DNA of 64,000 nucleotides from Glutinoglossum americanum (lineage: Eukaryota > Ascomycota > Geoglossomycetes > Geoglossales > Geoglossaceae), in NCBI GenBank assembly GCA_020080175.1, contig JAGHQL010000022.1:1-64000 (forward strand). Reading direction: 5' to 3'. Position numbers and translations under genes: made by a program. Below the pieces are notes generated by a model. It ran no database searches and was not told the origin of the DNA. It saw only the letters and a program-made list of their open reading frames with translations. This document shows, piece after piece, positions 34,545-46,376 of this stretch (the first letter of the stretch is position 1; every line of letters starts with the position of its first letter).

Positions 34545-37500
34545 TCACTCCCCGGCCACCTATTTTACTTCCAAGTGCGCGCGTCGTTTGCTCCATTTGT
34601 CTCAAAAACCGAAATGCAAAGGTCGGGCGGGTACCCTTAATTGCCAACCTCGACAGGACGCAAGCGTCTATATTTTCCACCCCTGCCAGCCATTTCGATA
34701 ATCTGGTTGTCTGTGCATTAGCGGGTTCTACATTGTATCAATAGTATCACGGTGGGGAGTAATCGCGTTGATGTCGTTTCCCCAGTACATTCCACCTACG
34801 GAAGATCATCTCATTTGTCATTATTTCTCTCCTAATGGCTCTCCTTTTCCATCTACTTTTGCATGGCATGGCTATGGCGCATTTTGGTACTCCGTTATAC
34901 TGTGAATACGTGGAGCTTTGGTCTTTAACAAATTCTCACAAGCCCAATTTGAGGCGGAACGTTCCGCTCTGATATTTCGCCGGGGGGCGGGATGTGTTGC
35001 TGCGTGGCTCGAGGCTTTATATCACATTGATTTAAGAGACAGAGGCAAATTAAAGGACTTCAGAGATTGTGTTGAAAAGCGGATAAGGAGTTATTTCCCG
35101 ATCAACGGAGGTCAGGTGATAACAAACGGAGCGTGGCATATTGGTAATAGGCAGGTTCGATTTGGAGGGAGCCCAGCCGGGCGAGTCTGATTAACTCATC
35201 CAACCAACTCCAAGCCAAGTTCACCGCCCATTCAACCTCAAAAGGAATCCGCTAAACCGATCTCCTTTCTGCTCGTAGACTCAAGGGTGTTTTATTACTT
35301 TGCTGCCTTCTCCTTATCCGGGACCCCAGTACCCCACGTCTATTCCCCCCTAGGGGCGGTGAGCAGCATCCATGTACGTATGTATGTGTGATATGTACGT
35401 GCTATAGGGGCTCCACCTTTCCCGCCGACAACTAGCCACACGTGGAGTTAATTGCCGACACAAACATGGAACGCAGGTCAAGCCCTAGATCTTAGTTTAA
35501 ATTCAAAGATATATTCCGTTGGAGTCTACGTGAGAATATGACGAGGGAGTTCTGCTGTATAAAAAAAAAAAAAAAAAGGGCCCACGAGCTAGAATATGAG
35601 ATGGCGAGATGTCGCGGCCTAAGAGATGCCTTGGTTGTTTAGATTAATCGCATACTTAGTACGTACCTCGTTCTGTTGTGTTCTGGGTTGCGGATGAACC
35701 TTGCTAGTCAACGCGGTAAATGCTTGTTGGATCTGTTAGTAGCAACGTAGTATGTACGGAATATGCGAATTAATATCGTCCTCGTGGGGGAAGATTGGCC
35801 GGGTGGGGAATCCCTACTCACGTAGGATATGAGGCTGTCAACGAGTCAATGTATCGATGCATGCAGTACATTACTTGTTTCCAATTAACTTCCGCCGTCC
35901 TCTCCTTGTTTTTTTTGTCGTTCATCCACGGGAGCGTCAAGCGAACCGCCGTCGTTGGGCCGTTTTTCTTCCCTGCCAACGGTGTCATGTAAGGCAGCAT
36001 TTCCTCCGATGGGTTGGATCTCTTCGAGAAAGGGCGAAAAGCAGAAATGTGCCTGGGGTTAACCTCGGTTTCTTTCGAGGAGCCGGCATCCCACTATGGG
36101 CATGTGCTAAATTCGGCATCTCCGGGGTTGGTGGCCCTCAGTCTTTTTTATTCCTGATTTCACCCGTAGCTTTTTTTGAGAACTAAGTTCAGGGGAAGAT
36201 TAGTGGTTCCGGCTTCTGGCTGAAATGGTCTTCCTTGCTCCGCACGACCTCGGGTCATCCAGCATTCAGCGCTGTTGAGGGCGCGATGGTGAAGATTGTG
36301 GAGGAGATCAAGAAGATGACTGGTGTCGCGCCGTTGAGTGCTAAGATTGAGCTGAGGTGGCAGTGGTGCAGCCAACGACCGTTGGGCCTGAATCCGCCTC
36401 GGTAGGCGCCGCCATCAAACAGTGCACCAATGAAGGGTTTTTCCCCGGATAGTTGCCTCCGTTAGAGCGGGCCAATGGCCAATGTCTCAATTTGTCCGAT
36501 GAATGTCCACTGCGAACTAGGCTCAAAACCGGTCTCTCCCGATCAATTTATCAGGACGGAAAGCAGCAGCGAGACCCTTACTCGGGTGAAGCTTTTTTGA
36601 TCCCCTTGGCCGATGTCGAGAGTGAAAAGCGAGAGTGGGGTGCATCAATTGCAGTTAGTTGCGCGGGTACTACCCCGGAGATGCATGCACGAAGTAGATA
36701 CCCTTTGAACGTCAACATCATACACTACGATTACATCGACATATAGCCTGGATGGGTCAGGCAGTTGACTAAGAGTACCACAGCAGGTTGTTCGTGCCAC
36801 CGCTCCGGAGGCAACCAATGCGTCCGGCTCGAACGAAACTTGAACGTTCTATGGTTATTAGTCTGGCTCACTCTAATAGACAGCCGAAAGCCAGAGCGAT
36901 CCCTTCGATTGGCGCTGAGACTGACACAATGGCTGAAAGAACTACGTGTATCCTATTAGATCTATTAAAGGTAGGAGAGATAGAGTTGCGGCTTAGGCGT
37001 GTCGTACCTACGCCGACATGTCGTTAGAAGCGGAGTCTAGGAGCCCAGGAGCCCAGGAGTCCAGGAGTCCAGGAGTCCATGAGCCTGGGATGAAAGTGAG
37101 GATATCAGGGAGGGCGAATTGGTTAACCTCTCTCTTCACGGCAGGTCCGAAGCTGGGTCGTCCGTGGCGAGGTACTGGATCACCTCGGCTCTAGTAGAGG
37201 GCTGTGGGTATCGATTGTGGTCGGCAATGATACCAAGCCTGGTTAGAACAGCCCATCTTTTGCTTCGTTCTTAACCTGATCTCGTAATTCGCAACTCCCA
37301 TCGCCATCGTTTCATCACTTCCCTCCAAATATACACCCATGCCACACGCCTGGACTGGCCGTTCCGATGACACATGTGATGTTTCCCTAGTAGCTGGATG
37401 GGGTAATCCTGGCCGAAGGCTGCAACTGTGGTGCTGTTTGCCCAAGGGTGGCTACTGGCTTTCTGGCTTCCACTACGCCTGACGCTTACAACTGGGCTTC

Positions 37501-37883
37501 ACAACAGAGTACCTGCGTCTTCTCTGGCAATAGATATGGCGCCACGGTTGCCACCAGGTAGATCTTTACCCCAGACACGAGCAGACGAGCAGCTTTTGTG
37601 GAGAGCCAACCGCGCAATTAAAAGACTTAAGAACCGCCATCGCCCCCTACTCTCGAATACTGTCCTTTAATCTCCAGCGCTGTGGGACGCTGTTGAATGA
37701 ATAGACGCATCTCGTGGATTCAGCCGCATATACGAACTCATACTCGGTAGTTGTTCGTTTCGTTTCAAGTGGAGAGTCCCTGGCTTGCCCAGTACTTTGA
37801 TATAATAGCCTGTGTCGACCTCTTTGGTTTTCCTATCGCGGACTTCACGAACATAGCGTCAACATTCACCCCCGTGGATCGCC
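34545..37883. other. 3.3-kb gene-free region
   Basis: No ORF has an ATG, splice sites and composition that agree. A poly-A run lies near 35560-35577. A stretch at 36290-36365 reads MVKIVEEIKKMTGVAPLSAK, but it is short and flanked by stops, so at most it is a gene scrap. The right end (37.4-37.88 kb) is the promoter of the DUF3712 gene. Confidence 0.4.
37038..37086. repeat. 8-bp tandem repeat
   Basis: About six copies of AGGAG(C/T)CC in a row, decaying at the right end (ATGAGCC). It is intergenic. Confidence 0.8.
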
Positions 37884-39112
37884 ATGTCTGACGACGCTAT
37901 TGAGAAGGGTGCCAATGCTACCTACATGGAGCATAGCACAGGCTACGCAACGAAGCCCTCTTTCTGGAGCAAAACCAAGAAGTTCGTCCGGAGGTGGTGG
38001 TGGGCGCTGCTAATTGGATTCCTCGCTTCCAAACTGATTATCATTCTATGCTTGTTAGTTTACCCTATATCGTTTGCACCCCGTTCAGAGTACTGGGAGG
38101 ACTTTGTCTTCTTTTGTCTTCTGTGACAGTCGCAAGGCCGAATTCGAGGATGTAACTGACTCCGGCCAGGGTGTATGTTGGATTCCCGAACATCGCTCAG
38201 GACCAAGTGAACAAATCGTACCTCGAGGTCACAGGCATGGTGGTTACAAACCCCACGAAGGATTCTGTTCACATGCAACAGGACGTCCTTCTGCATAGCA
38301 GCAGCATCTTCCATCCCACACTGGACGAATTCCCAGCGGCTTTGTTCCTCGAGAGCTCCGAACCGAACATTAAGCCTTTTGCCTATCTTCAACTCCCAAG
38401 CGTTCACTCGACCAAGTCGACCGCAATCAATATCAACCAGACCTTGATGATTACCGATATGGGGCAATTCTCCGAATACTCTAAAACGGTCATGAATAGC
38501 GAGACTTTCAGAGTGGCGCTTAGGGGCCAGACGGCCTTACACTTGGGCAAACTACCTTCCACGGTGGTCCAATATAACGAGGTGTTGACATTCAAAGGTT
38601 TGACACCCCTATGTTGAAACCTTTCAAATGATAACTAATTCTTGGTGGCTAGGGTTAAATAAGCTCACGGGCTTTAACATCCCAACGTACCAAATTGTAG
38701 CCGCCAAGGATGGCGGACCTAACATGATCGGCAAAGCTTTCATCCCTAACCCATCGATCATGACGCTTCAGATGGTATGGCTCTCCCGCGGTTCCGTCCT
38801 GTATCCGACTAACTGGTCCACTAGGGAAACGTAACGTATAATATCTATTACAATAATACATTCATCGGAACATCACTACTCCCAGACCTCACCCTGAAAC
38901 CGGGCAACAACACGGTGGATATGCGTTCAACGGTAAACCTGAAGTTACTTCAGCCACCTCCGAAGGATGGTCTCCTCCATCTAGAAGTCCGTGGAAATAG
39001 TAGTATCTACAACGGCCAACACCTTACCTACTACGAAGACGCTCTAAAGTCGAACCCGATGCATATCGTCCTGGATCTCGCGAAAGGGATGAAGCCACCA
39101 GGCAAGAACTGA
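37884..39112 (+). CDS. DUF3712-type single-pass membrane protein
   Basis: Fungal family of unknown function. Exons 37884-38053, 38170-38597, 38653-38774 and 38825-39112 join in phase to 335 residues. A short cytosolic N-terminus with basic residues (TKKFVRRWWW) precedes one membrane helix at about 40-57. A large extracytoplasmic beta-rich domain follows, with NQTLMITDMGQF, NEVLTFKGLNKLTGFNIPTY and several N-x-S/T sites (NKS, NQT, NNT, NSS). The type II topology and glycosylation sites suggest the secretory pathway or vacuole. The first intron (38054-38169) was placed using a GTTAGT donor. Function cannot be stated. Confidence 0.85.
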
Positions 39113-39439
39113 CTTCAGACTTACTATCTTTGAATTTAATTTCATTTGCCCGGGAACAGGTGCTGTCATCATGTGCTTTATCGAGACCCCTTCGCTATAT
39201 ATATTTCAAATCTGTTATGAAAATTAGGGTGTGGTGAGGGATGGGCAATTCGCCCCAAAAAAACGGTGGCCGATGGCCGATCGAGATACAGACGTTATCA
39301 TGTGCAATGACTCGATCACGATGTTTTAGCTTTTACGAAGATATACGATTCTCTCCACATCAGAGCCCTAGGCTAAAACTGCTAAATATCTTGTGCCTTT
39401 TGGTGAGATGGTAACTAGTTGCGCATGCTGAGGGGGACC

Positions 39440-39590
39440 CCTAAAACTACAGCACCCCCTCAAGAACCACCATCGCACAGTTGAATATATATATATATAT
39501 ATATATATATGTCGGGAAGGGGTGCCCCCAAAGACCCGCCACTGCGTCGTTACATATATGTTCGGGGGAGATTGGAATTTTCCATCGTTG
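39440..39590. repeat. diverged copy of the dispersed repeat family, split by a TA microsatellite
   Basis: Two related half-units surround a (TA) run. The right one (about 39518-39575) contains GCCCCCAAAGACCCGCC, then a GCGTCGTTACATATATG-like core, then TTCGGGGGAGA. These blocks occur in the same order at 326-380 and at 57282-57320. The left half-unit (about 39452-39485) is a weaker match. Confidence 0.5.
39485..39510. repeat. TA dinucleotide microsatellite
   Basis: About 13 perfect copies of AT/TA. It sits between two related repeat half-units in the gap between the DUF3712 and TRM82 genes. The rest of 39113-39861 is 3' UTR or gene-free. Confidence 0.9.
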
Positions 39591-39861
39591 CACCCTGACG
39601 CAGATATGGCTTTCTTTTCAGGATGAGCCAAAAATTTGGAGTTCTCGAGAATTCCATTGCGGGAGACAAGCTCTTATTAATCTCGGTCTTCCGAAAAGAT
39701 GTTCTTCGATCATCCGGCCGCTGTCCCTTAGCCGTAATGACTTAAAACTGGTTTGGTTGTGTTCTGTTGGTGGGTGGACTTTGGCCATTCCGCCGATAGA
39801 TGCATCTTCCTATGGCGATAAATTGGTGATATTCTTTGCATATTTTATAATTGTTCAGGAG

Positions 39862-41651
39862 CTACTCTTCTTCATATTCTTGCTTTCTAAGGCTCTGGTA
39901 TTTGTACAAAAGGTCCCTCAAGACCTGGGACTGTGAGTCGCCAAGCCCAACCTTGATTTCGAAACTCCCCTGCTGGTTGAGGGTTTCGATCTTGCCAGCA
40001 TCAATATCGTCTGACCAAGAGCCTCCGCTAGATCGTGAGAGTAACTGGAGTAATGCTACCTCTTGACTCGGCGGATCACTGACCGTGCTTGTCGAGTTTT
40101 GTTGATGAAGTGTGTCAACGGAAACAATAACAAAAGGCTCACCCCCAAATGTTGCCACATCAAGGACATTGCCTTTGAGCGGAATAAAATCACGATATGT
40201 TAGCATCGAGTCCATGCTAAGTGTGAATACGAAGATAGCAGAAATCCTGTAATGAACGGATTAATACGGTGCATAGTATAAAACGGTATGGGTGCTTACC
40301 CTTCGCAAGCCACAAGTATATCGCCACCCTCGACTTCTCCCTCCATATCTCTATTCAATTCAGTCTGAGATATACTCCAGATACCAGAAACGGTCAATTT
40401 GTGAGAGTGGGCGGCTTCATGAGCTTTCCCATCACGTTGAGTATTTTCTTCAGGGTTCTCTCGTTTATCCTCACTGCTAATCTCAGAACTTCCCGGGCCC
40501 CCTGTGAGTCCTTCCAGTTTGGGCTTTGCTTGCCCAACGAAATTCTTACGGCCGGATCTAGAGCAGGAATTCAGATACTCATCCACAGAAAGCCTCATAT
40601 CAACTTTTTGAAGCGCCAAGCCCGAGGCCCAGCTCCAAACGCACAAGAACCCATCGCCTCCGCCAGAGATCAGAGTCCTGGGAAGCCAATGCGGGATACA
40701 CAGCTTGCTCACAAATTCCTTATGGCCTAAACAAAACGTTTCAATGACATGGGCTTGTGGCGGACCCCTCGATACTCGGATATGTTCATCCCTATCTGCG
40801 GTAAGGATATAGCTGCAAGGCTTCCCATGGGGAGATGTCGACGTGTCCAGTGTGACAAAAGCGATATCTGTTAGCATCGAGACATGTCCTAAGAGAAGTT
40901 GGTGTTCAAAATCGGGGGCTGTTTTTTCAGAGGGTTGGTTCGTAGCACGGAGTTGATTCTTCAACGCCTTCAGGTTACGAGCTGTGTGCACCGTGAGATT
41001 ATTGGCCGCCGGGACAAATTTCTTGGAAGTTGAAGGGGTTTGCGTTCTACCTGGCCCCGCTTTAATACCCTCAGAGACTACCTCTGTTGGCTGTGGCGAA
41101 GGGTGGAGAGGGATAGAGTAAACATCACCGAACTTGTCGGCGCAGAGTATTGTGGAGTCATCGGGGGTGATGGCAATGGCACAAGGGCGCTTTGGCATAC
41201 ATCTGGTTGCGCGGGTCAATAAAAATTTCGGCCTAAATACGGAAACATCACAAAATATGTACCTCTCACTTAGTAGACTGAGGCGGCCGTTTTCTTCTAA
41301 TTTAAAGACCCTGATACATTTATCTTCTCCCGTGACTACAACGACATTTCTGTGGTTCCGCGTAGCAGTCATGGTGAGCACGGCGGCCCCCCATCGGCCC
41401 TCCATGGGATCGCAAATGGTTTTCTGCCTTTTCTCTGGTGGTGGGTTGTCTTCGCAGCGTTCTACGGACTGCATCGAATGAGATAGAGCATCGGTAATGC
41501 CCTTCGATGTGCTGATGTCCCATGTTGGCAGTAAGGTACCATCATACAGCGCAAACGAATTGATCTGTGAGCGTGCAGCAGCGAGAACTATCCAGCCCCG
41601 AGAAGGCCCAGGAATATAGCAGGCTTGTAAACACTGAAATGGATGCCGCAT
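39862..41651 (-). CDS. TRM82: tRNA (guanine-N7-)-methyltransferase non-catalytic subunit Trm82
   Basis: WD-repeat partner of Trm8; stabilises the methyltransferase that makes m7G46 in tRNAs. Exons 41263-41651, 40300-41202 and 39862-40246 give 558 residues. WD blocks include AVLTMTATRNHRN then VVVVTGEDKCIRVFKLEENG, ITPDDSTILCADKFGDVYSI, LLLGHVSMLTDIAF, YILTADRDEHIRVSR and TLISGGGDGFLCVWSWASG. The intron at 41203-41262 is exactly 60 bases and stop-free, so an unspliced frame also stays open; homology (LSERCMPKRPCAI) supports removal. The start MRHPFQCLQ (41651) fits the family better than the upstream ATG at 41693. The C-terminal half has long disordered inserts. Confidence 0.92.
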
Positions 41652-41848
41652 GATGCAGAAGTGAACAATGTTTGCTGCCCAATGCGAGAACAAAACTATG
41701 AAGTCGAGGTTATATAATCAATCACATGACCCACAAATCCGGCGTACATTATACCTTTTCGTCAACTCTTCGACTTGTTTGGAGCGGATAATTCAGAGAC
41801 CTCGAAAAGACTTGATCCTTAAATATCCTACCTTCATCATAAGAAGAT
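41652..41848. promoter_or_regulatory. bidirectional promoter TRM82 / P0
   Basis: Only 197 bases lie between the divergent start codons of a tRNA-modification gene and a ribosomal protein gene. If TRM82 starts at 41693 the gap is 155 bases. Both core promoters must lie here or extend into the partner gene. Confidence 0.5.
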
Positions 41849-43061
41849 ATGGGGGGCAAGTCCGCTAATAAGTCTGTTTACTTCGATAAGCTCAAGGCTC
41901 TCCTTGAGGAGTACAAGAGCATCTTTATTGTATCGGTCGATAATGTCAGTTCCCAGCAGATGCATGAAATCAGACATAGCTTGAGAGGTGAGGGAGTTGT
42001 CTTGATGGGCAAAAATACAATGGTATGTGTAAATATGGATAATCCTGGTAGACTTAAGATCAATCAATGACTGAATCTTCTTTTCCATAGGTCCGCCGTG
42101 CTATCAAGGGCTTTATCGGTGACTTTCCCGAGTATGAACGTCTCCTTCCTCACGTTAAAGGTACTTCAACCTAGATATACCTAAGACCTCCCATCCTCAC
42201 TCTTTATAGGAAATGTCGGTTTCATCTTCACCAATGAAGAACTGAAGCAAATCCGTGAAAAAATCCTCAGCAACAAGGTGGCAGCGCCTGCCAGGGCCGG
42301 TGCGGTTGCTCCAGCAGATGTACATTGTGCCCTCCACTTACTCCTCACGCCGCGATTCCCGATTGACTACACCAATGGTGCAGCTCTAACAGCCTTTAGG
42401 TCTTCGTTCCCGCAGGTAATACCGGTATGGAACCGGGCAAGACATCTTTCTTCCAGGCTCTCGGAGTTCCCACCAAGATTGCCCGTGGTACTATCGAAAT
42501 TGTCTCCGACCTAAAGCTTGTCGAGGCTGGCAACAAAGTTGGTGCTTCTGAGGCCACTCTACTGAACATGCTCAATATCTCCCCGTTCACTTACGGCATG
42601 CGTGTTGTTCAAGTTTACGATCAAGGGCAATGCTTTCCTCCCGACGTTCTAGATATCGAGGAGAGTCAGCTTCTAAGTGCCTTTGCCTCAGCAGTGAAGA
42701 CCATTGCAACAATTTCTTTAGCGCTTAATTACCCAACCCTACCCTCTGTCATCCACTCGGTCGTGAATGGATACAAGAAAGTATTGTCGGTTGCTATCGA
42801 GACGGACTACAGCTGGCCGGAGGTTGAGGAGCTCAAGGACCGTATTGCCAACCCAGATGCCTACGCGAGCGCTGCTCCTGTGGCAGCGGCAGCCTCAGGG
42901 GGTGCAAGTGGAGCGGCGGAGGATAAACCTGAAGAAGAGGAGGAAAAAGAAGAGAGCGAAGACGAAGGTAACCCTTATCTCTCAGCGATCTGCTGTCCTT
43001 TTGTTCATCTATAAAACATACTGACATCGTTTCCTCAGGTTTCGGTGGGCTGTTCGACTAA
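41849..43061 (+). CDS. RPP0: 60S acidic ribosomal protein P0 (uL10)
   Basis: P0 anchors the P1/P2 stalk on 28S rRNA at the GTPase centre. Exons 41849-42022, 42091-42160, 42210-42319, 42400-42967 and 43039-43061 give 314 residues. Conserved blocks are [75 protein letters not shown] and [20 protein letters not shown]. After an Ala-rich hinge comes an acidic tail. The last intron splits the stalk tail, which reads SEDEGFGGLFD, slightly different from the usual eukaryotic DDMGFGLFD ending. Confidence 0.96.
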
Positions 43062-44398
43062 AGAACTTTCAAACCGATCTTTGTTTCCTTAGTTCCACAT
43101 TGTCTCAGGCAGTCAAGACTTTTATACATGAAGTTATGAGAAAAGTAAGGATCCGCAGCTCTCCCAGTGTACCATAAATGCATTGTGAAACAAGGCATAT
43201 TGGTGAAGCAATGCCTCGTTTGATATACCGCATGCATGTCCCATGGGAGCTCGCGAATCCAACAACTAACAGTTAGGGCACCAGCAATCTTGCACCGACA
43301 CCGGTAAGTCACACCAGCCTCTTTCCAGTCCGCCCACCTCACATTATTACCCTTGGCGAAAGATTATACTTTTTTAACCCTGATCTTCTGCGTGAAGAAG
43401 AAAAACGCAACAACACACACTCTAATTTTTTCATGACGCCCCCCTAACATTCCCACGCTGCCATGCCCCGTTTTTCGAGCAGCTGAACTGTTGGGCTAAC
43501 CCGGGTTGGCGAGGACGTTAGGACGTTAGGCGCTAGACTTCGCGTGACCGGACTCGATTCGAGAACGCCAGGTACTTCCCACATATCCACACATATCCAC
43601 ACATATGTTCCGTTCAGCCGGTCTCGGGTCGGTCGAGGCTATTGCCGGCAATACCGGTGATAGGTGCAGTCCAAGTAGATTTAGTGATTTCATATGCTCC
43701 TTAGAGGTCAATGGCGCACAGAGCGGAGGATGCGTGATCATGTTCAGCTCCTCTGCGGGTCCAATGTGGCTATTTTGGCCATTTTAGGGCTGCCACGGAT
43801 CCTGTGTCTGTCCGCCACGAGACTCCGGGCGGATGAGCCTGACCGGAGCGGTGTGTCCCTGATGTAACCGATGACCGACTGCACCTGACCGCGCACTTAT
43901 GTAAAACTGAGAGAACCCGCCTCGCTAAGAGCTTGGCAAGGTACCTGCAGCCGGGTTTGTTCGATGTTGATTGATGTCGATTATGAGATTAGTTGGGATG
44001 CGAATTTGGTTCCGCCCAGTTTTCGACGCCATTACCTCAGAGCCTGCCGTTCACGGTTCGCGTTATGTAACTGCCGCTGGCCCTTGTGCTGGCCCTTGTG
44101 CTGGTCCTTGTGCTGGTCCCTGTGCGCGCGAGACGACGCAAGGCGATGCAAGACGACACAGACCTGTAATAATTCCACCATGCTTTGGCCACCCAGATCA
44201 CATCTTTCCCTGTCCAGGTGGCAGAGATTTCAAGTCCTATGACGACCACTTCCCGTATGCAACGCGGGTGCATGGGTGTATTGCTGGAGATGTATATAGC
44301 GGACTGGAGCTGCCCGTCGCGAGAAGTTTCCGGGGCGAATTGAATCTGAGTGACATTGTTGGTGTTGACTCCCATTCGTTGCTGCGTTGCCCACAGCC
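43062..44398. other. gene-free region between P0 and the F-box gene
   Basis: 1.34 kb. The left part is the P0 3' UTR. Short tandem repeats occur at 43579-43606 (11-base unit CACATATCCAC) and 44077-44124 (12-base unit CTGGCCCTTGTG, about four copies). No gene or RNA was recognised. Confidence 0.45.
44077..44124. repeat. 12-bp tandem repeat, four copies
   Basis: Unit CTGGCCCTTGTG with C/T variants. It lies about 280 bases before the F-box start. A frame through it (AGPCAGPCAGPC) is open but matches no protein, so I treat it as intergenic. Confidence 0.8.
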
Positions 44399-46010
44399 AT
44401 GACGACGATAACCGACCTCCCGTTCGAGACGCTGTCTTCGATTCTCGAAGAGGCTGCCAAACTGAACCTGCGGGAGAGTCCCACTTTTACCTATGGGCTC
44501 ACCGAAGCTCCGGAGCCGCTGCGGAACACCCGCATGCAAATATATGTGCGTGGGATGGTGCCTCCGGATATCCTCCGGTGGGATACGACGGACTCGATAA
44601 GGCAGGTCCACCGGATATGGCACTACTGGGCGCTAGACTATTCGTTTAAGGAATTGTATATTAGGCGGTGGAGAGGTAGCGAAAGGTCAGTCTGAGAGAG
44701 ATTGGTGAACATCTGGTCCGGAGTATTGAGGTCATTGTGCAGATGGTTGGAGTCTCACGAATTCAAAAACCCTCAGAGGAAGATTTCTAGCGTGGTAGTC
44801 TACCGTGACTCCTTCAGACTACTCAAGAACACCGCGAAGCTCTTGACGGACTTCCCGGAAATCGCGTCTCACGTCAGGCGTGTGTGGTTCAATGGCTTCT
44901 ATGTGGCAGAGAGCAGCCAATATATATTTGACATTCTCCGTCACTGCACAAACCTTAGATCAGCAAGTCTCCCATGGACGGCCATGAGACATGGCCAGAT
45001 CGAAGGTTGGGCTAGGTTGCTGGATCACGGGGAGGGCAATTTGCCCTTTTCCTCTCTGGAGTTACTGGCAGTGGACTTGAAAGGGTCGCAGAAGGCGAAC
45101 CCGTCCAACGGAGTGGACAATAGAGTGACTGAACATCAAGAGATAGACTTTGGCCAGTTGACGCGCTTGAAGATGTTTGGGAACACAAACTTCAACCCTA
45201 TTTGCAATGGCGACTTGAAGCAAATTGCGAAGACGGCGCGCAATCTTAGAGAAATACACATCACAGGGATGTCCTCGATCAGCATTGAAGGTAGAGAGTA
45301 GCCACAATGAGGAATACAGAGTGCCTGCTGACTTCAGAGGAAAGGAGTCCTAGCGCTGCTACTAGCATCATCGGCAACAGTCCGCGTTTTGGAATATTCT
45401 CCCCTGTCTATGGACGGCTTCGAGCACCCGGATCCAGCCATTGCGGGATGCGAGCGACACATCTGCCCAATGCTCTTGGACTGCCCACTTCTCCAGGATT
45501 TGACAATATCTGTCCCCTCACTCTGCCCGGGACTCTTTTCTAATCATGCGGTGAATTGGTCTGGAGACCTCCAGGTCAGAGCAGCGGGTCTGTGTGGTCG
45601 GGAGAAGTCCTTTATGAATTGTGACGAGGGGAATCTCGAATTTTCACGCGTTCTCGGCAGCGCAAGATCCTTGATCGCGGCCAAAGCTCGTAGGGGGGTG
45701 GATCTTGACATTGAGATTTTTATCGGTAAGCGGCCCTCCCCCTCTGAGAAAGCCCGCGCAGTAAAAGACCTAGTTCCTGATCAGGACTTTTGTAGGGAAT
45801 TGGATTTTCGAGCCACGTCAGGATATTGTCCACGGAAACTTCAGCCTGGCACAAATCAACTCGGATTTCACTTGGCCGTCGTCAGTGCGGCCTTCCGGCA
45901 AGGGTCCGTACGGGCAGACAGGCCTCTACGGGAAAGACGAGGGGCCGTACCTATGCATCACGGAGGCGTCATTCTTCGAAGGGTTGGAGCGAGGCTATGT
46001 TTCGTTTTAA
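44399..46010 (+). CDS. fungal F-box protein
   Basis: Likely substrate adaptor of an SCF ubiquitin ligase. Exons 44399-44685, 44743-45290, 45345-45725 and 45796-46010 join in phase to 476 residues. The N-terminus MTTITDLPFETLSSILEEAA is a typical F-box start, followed by VHRIWHYWALDYSFKELYIR. The body has leucine-rich-repeat-like segments (ILRHCTNLRSASLPW, QLTRLKMFGNT, NLREIHITGMSSISIEG, LDCPLLQDLTISVPSL). It ends with LCITEASFFEGLERGYVSF. Unspliced, the gene looks broken into three frames; introns with GTCAGT, GTAGAG and GTAAGC donors restore one frame without any indel. The target is unknown. Such F-box genes evolve quickly. Confidence 0.82.
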
Positions 46011-46376
46011 AGACAAAAGTCGCACCGATTTATTTATTAATTTTTTATTTTTATTTTTGGTTTTGCAACGGATTCAAAGTGGGATATCATATGCATTGCC
46101 CTGCCCCATCGCAGTGTTCTCCCACTGGAGTTAGTCAATAGGCATTGGTTTCGAGGCATTAACAGGAAGTGCAAAACACCGGCTGGGGGAAAGAAGAAAA
46201 AAGCAGGGGTTAGCATCAAATTTGGAGTCGCAAACACCATCAGCGAGGCAATGGGGAGCTAGAGCTGAGGTACGAAGGCGAGGTTCTTGTGCATTGGCAT
46301 ATTAGATGTCTAGGGGACTTTTAAATTCAAGTGATCCGCATCATCTCCAAACTAGAATCGAAGCCCCCCTGAACAC
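46011..46376. other. convergent 3' intergenic region
   Basis: 366 bases between the F-box stop (+) and the acetyltransferase stop (-). An AT-rich stretch near 46030-46060 probably serves 3'-end formation. Nothing else was seen. Confidence 0.45.

Noticed and set aside
34918-35190. 90-residue plus-strand frame
   Set aside because: It begins at TTG, not ATG, has no homology I know and no splice support.
36290-36365. Short stretch reading MVKIVEEIKKMTGVAPLSAK
   Set aside because: Too short and bounded by stops; at most a gene scrap, and no family could be named.
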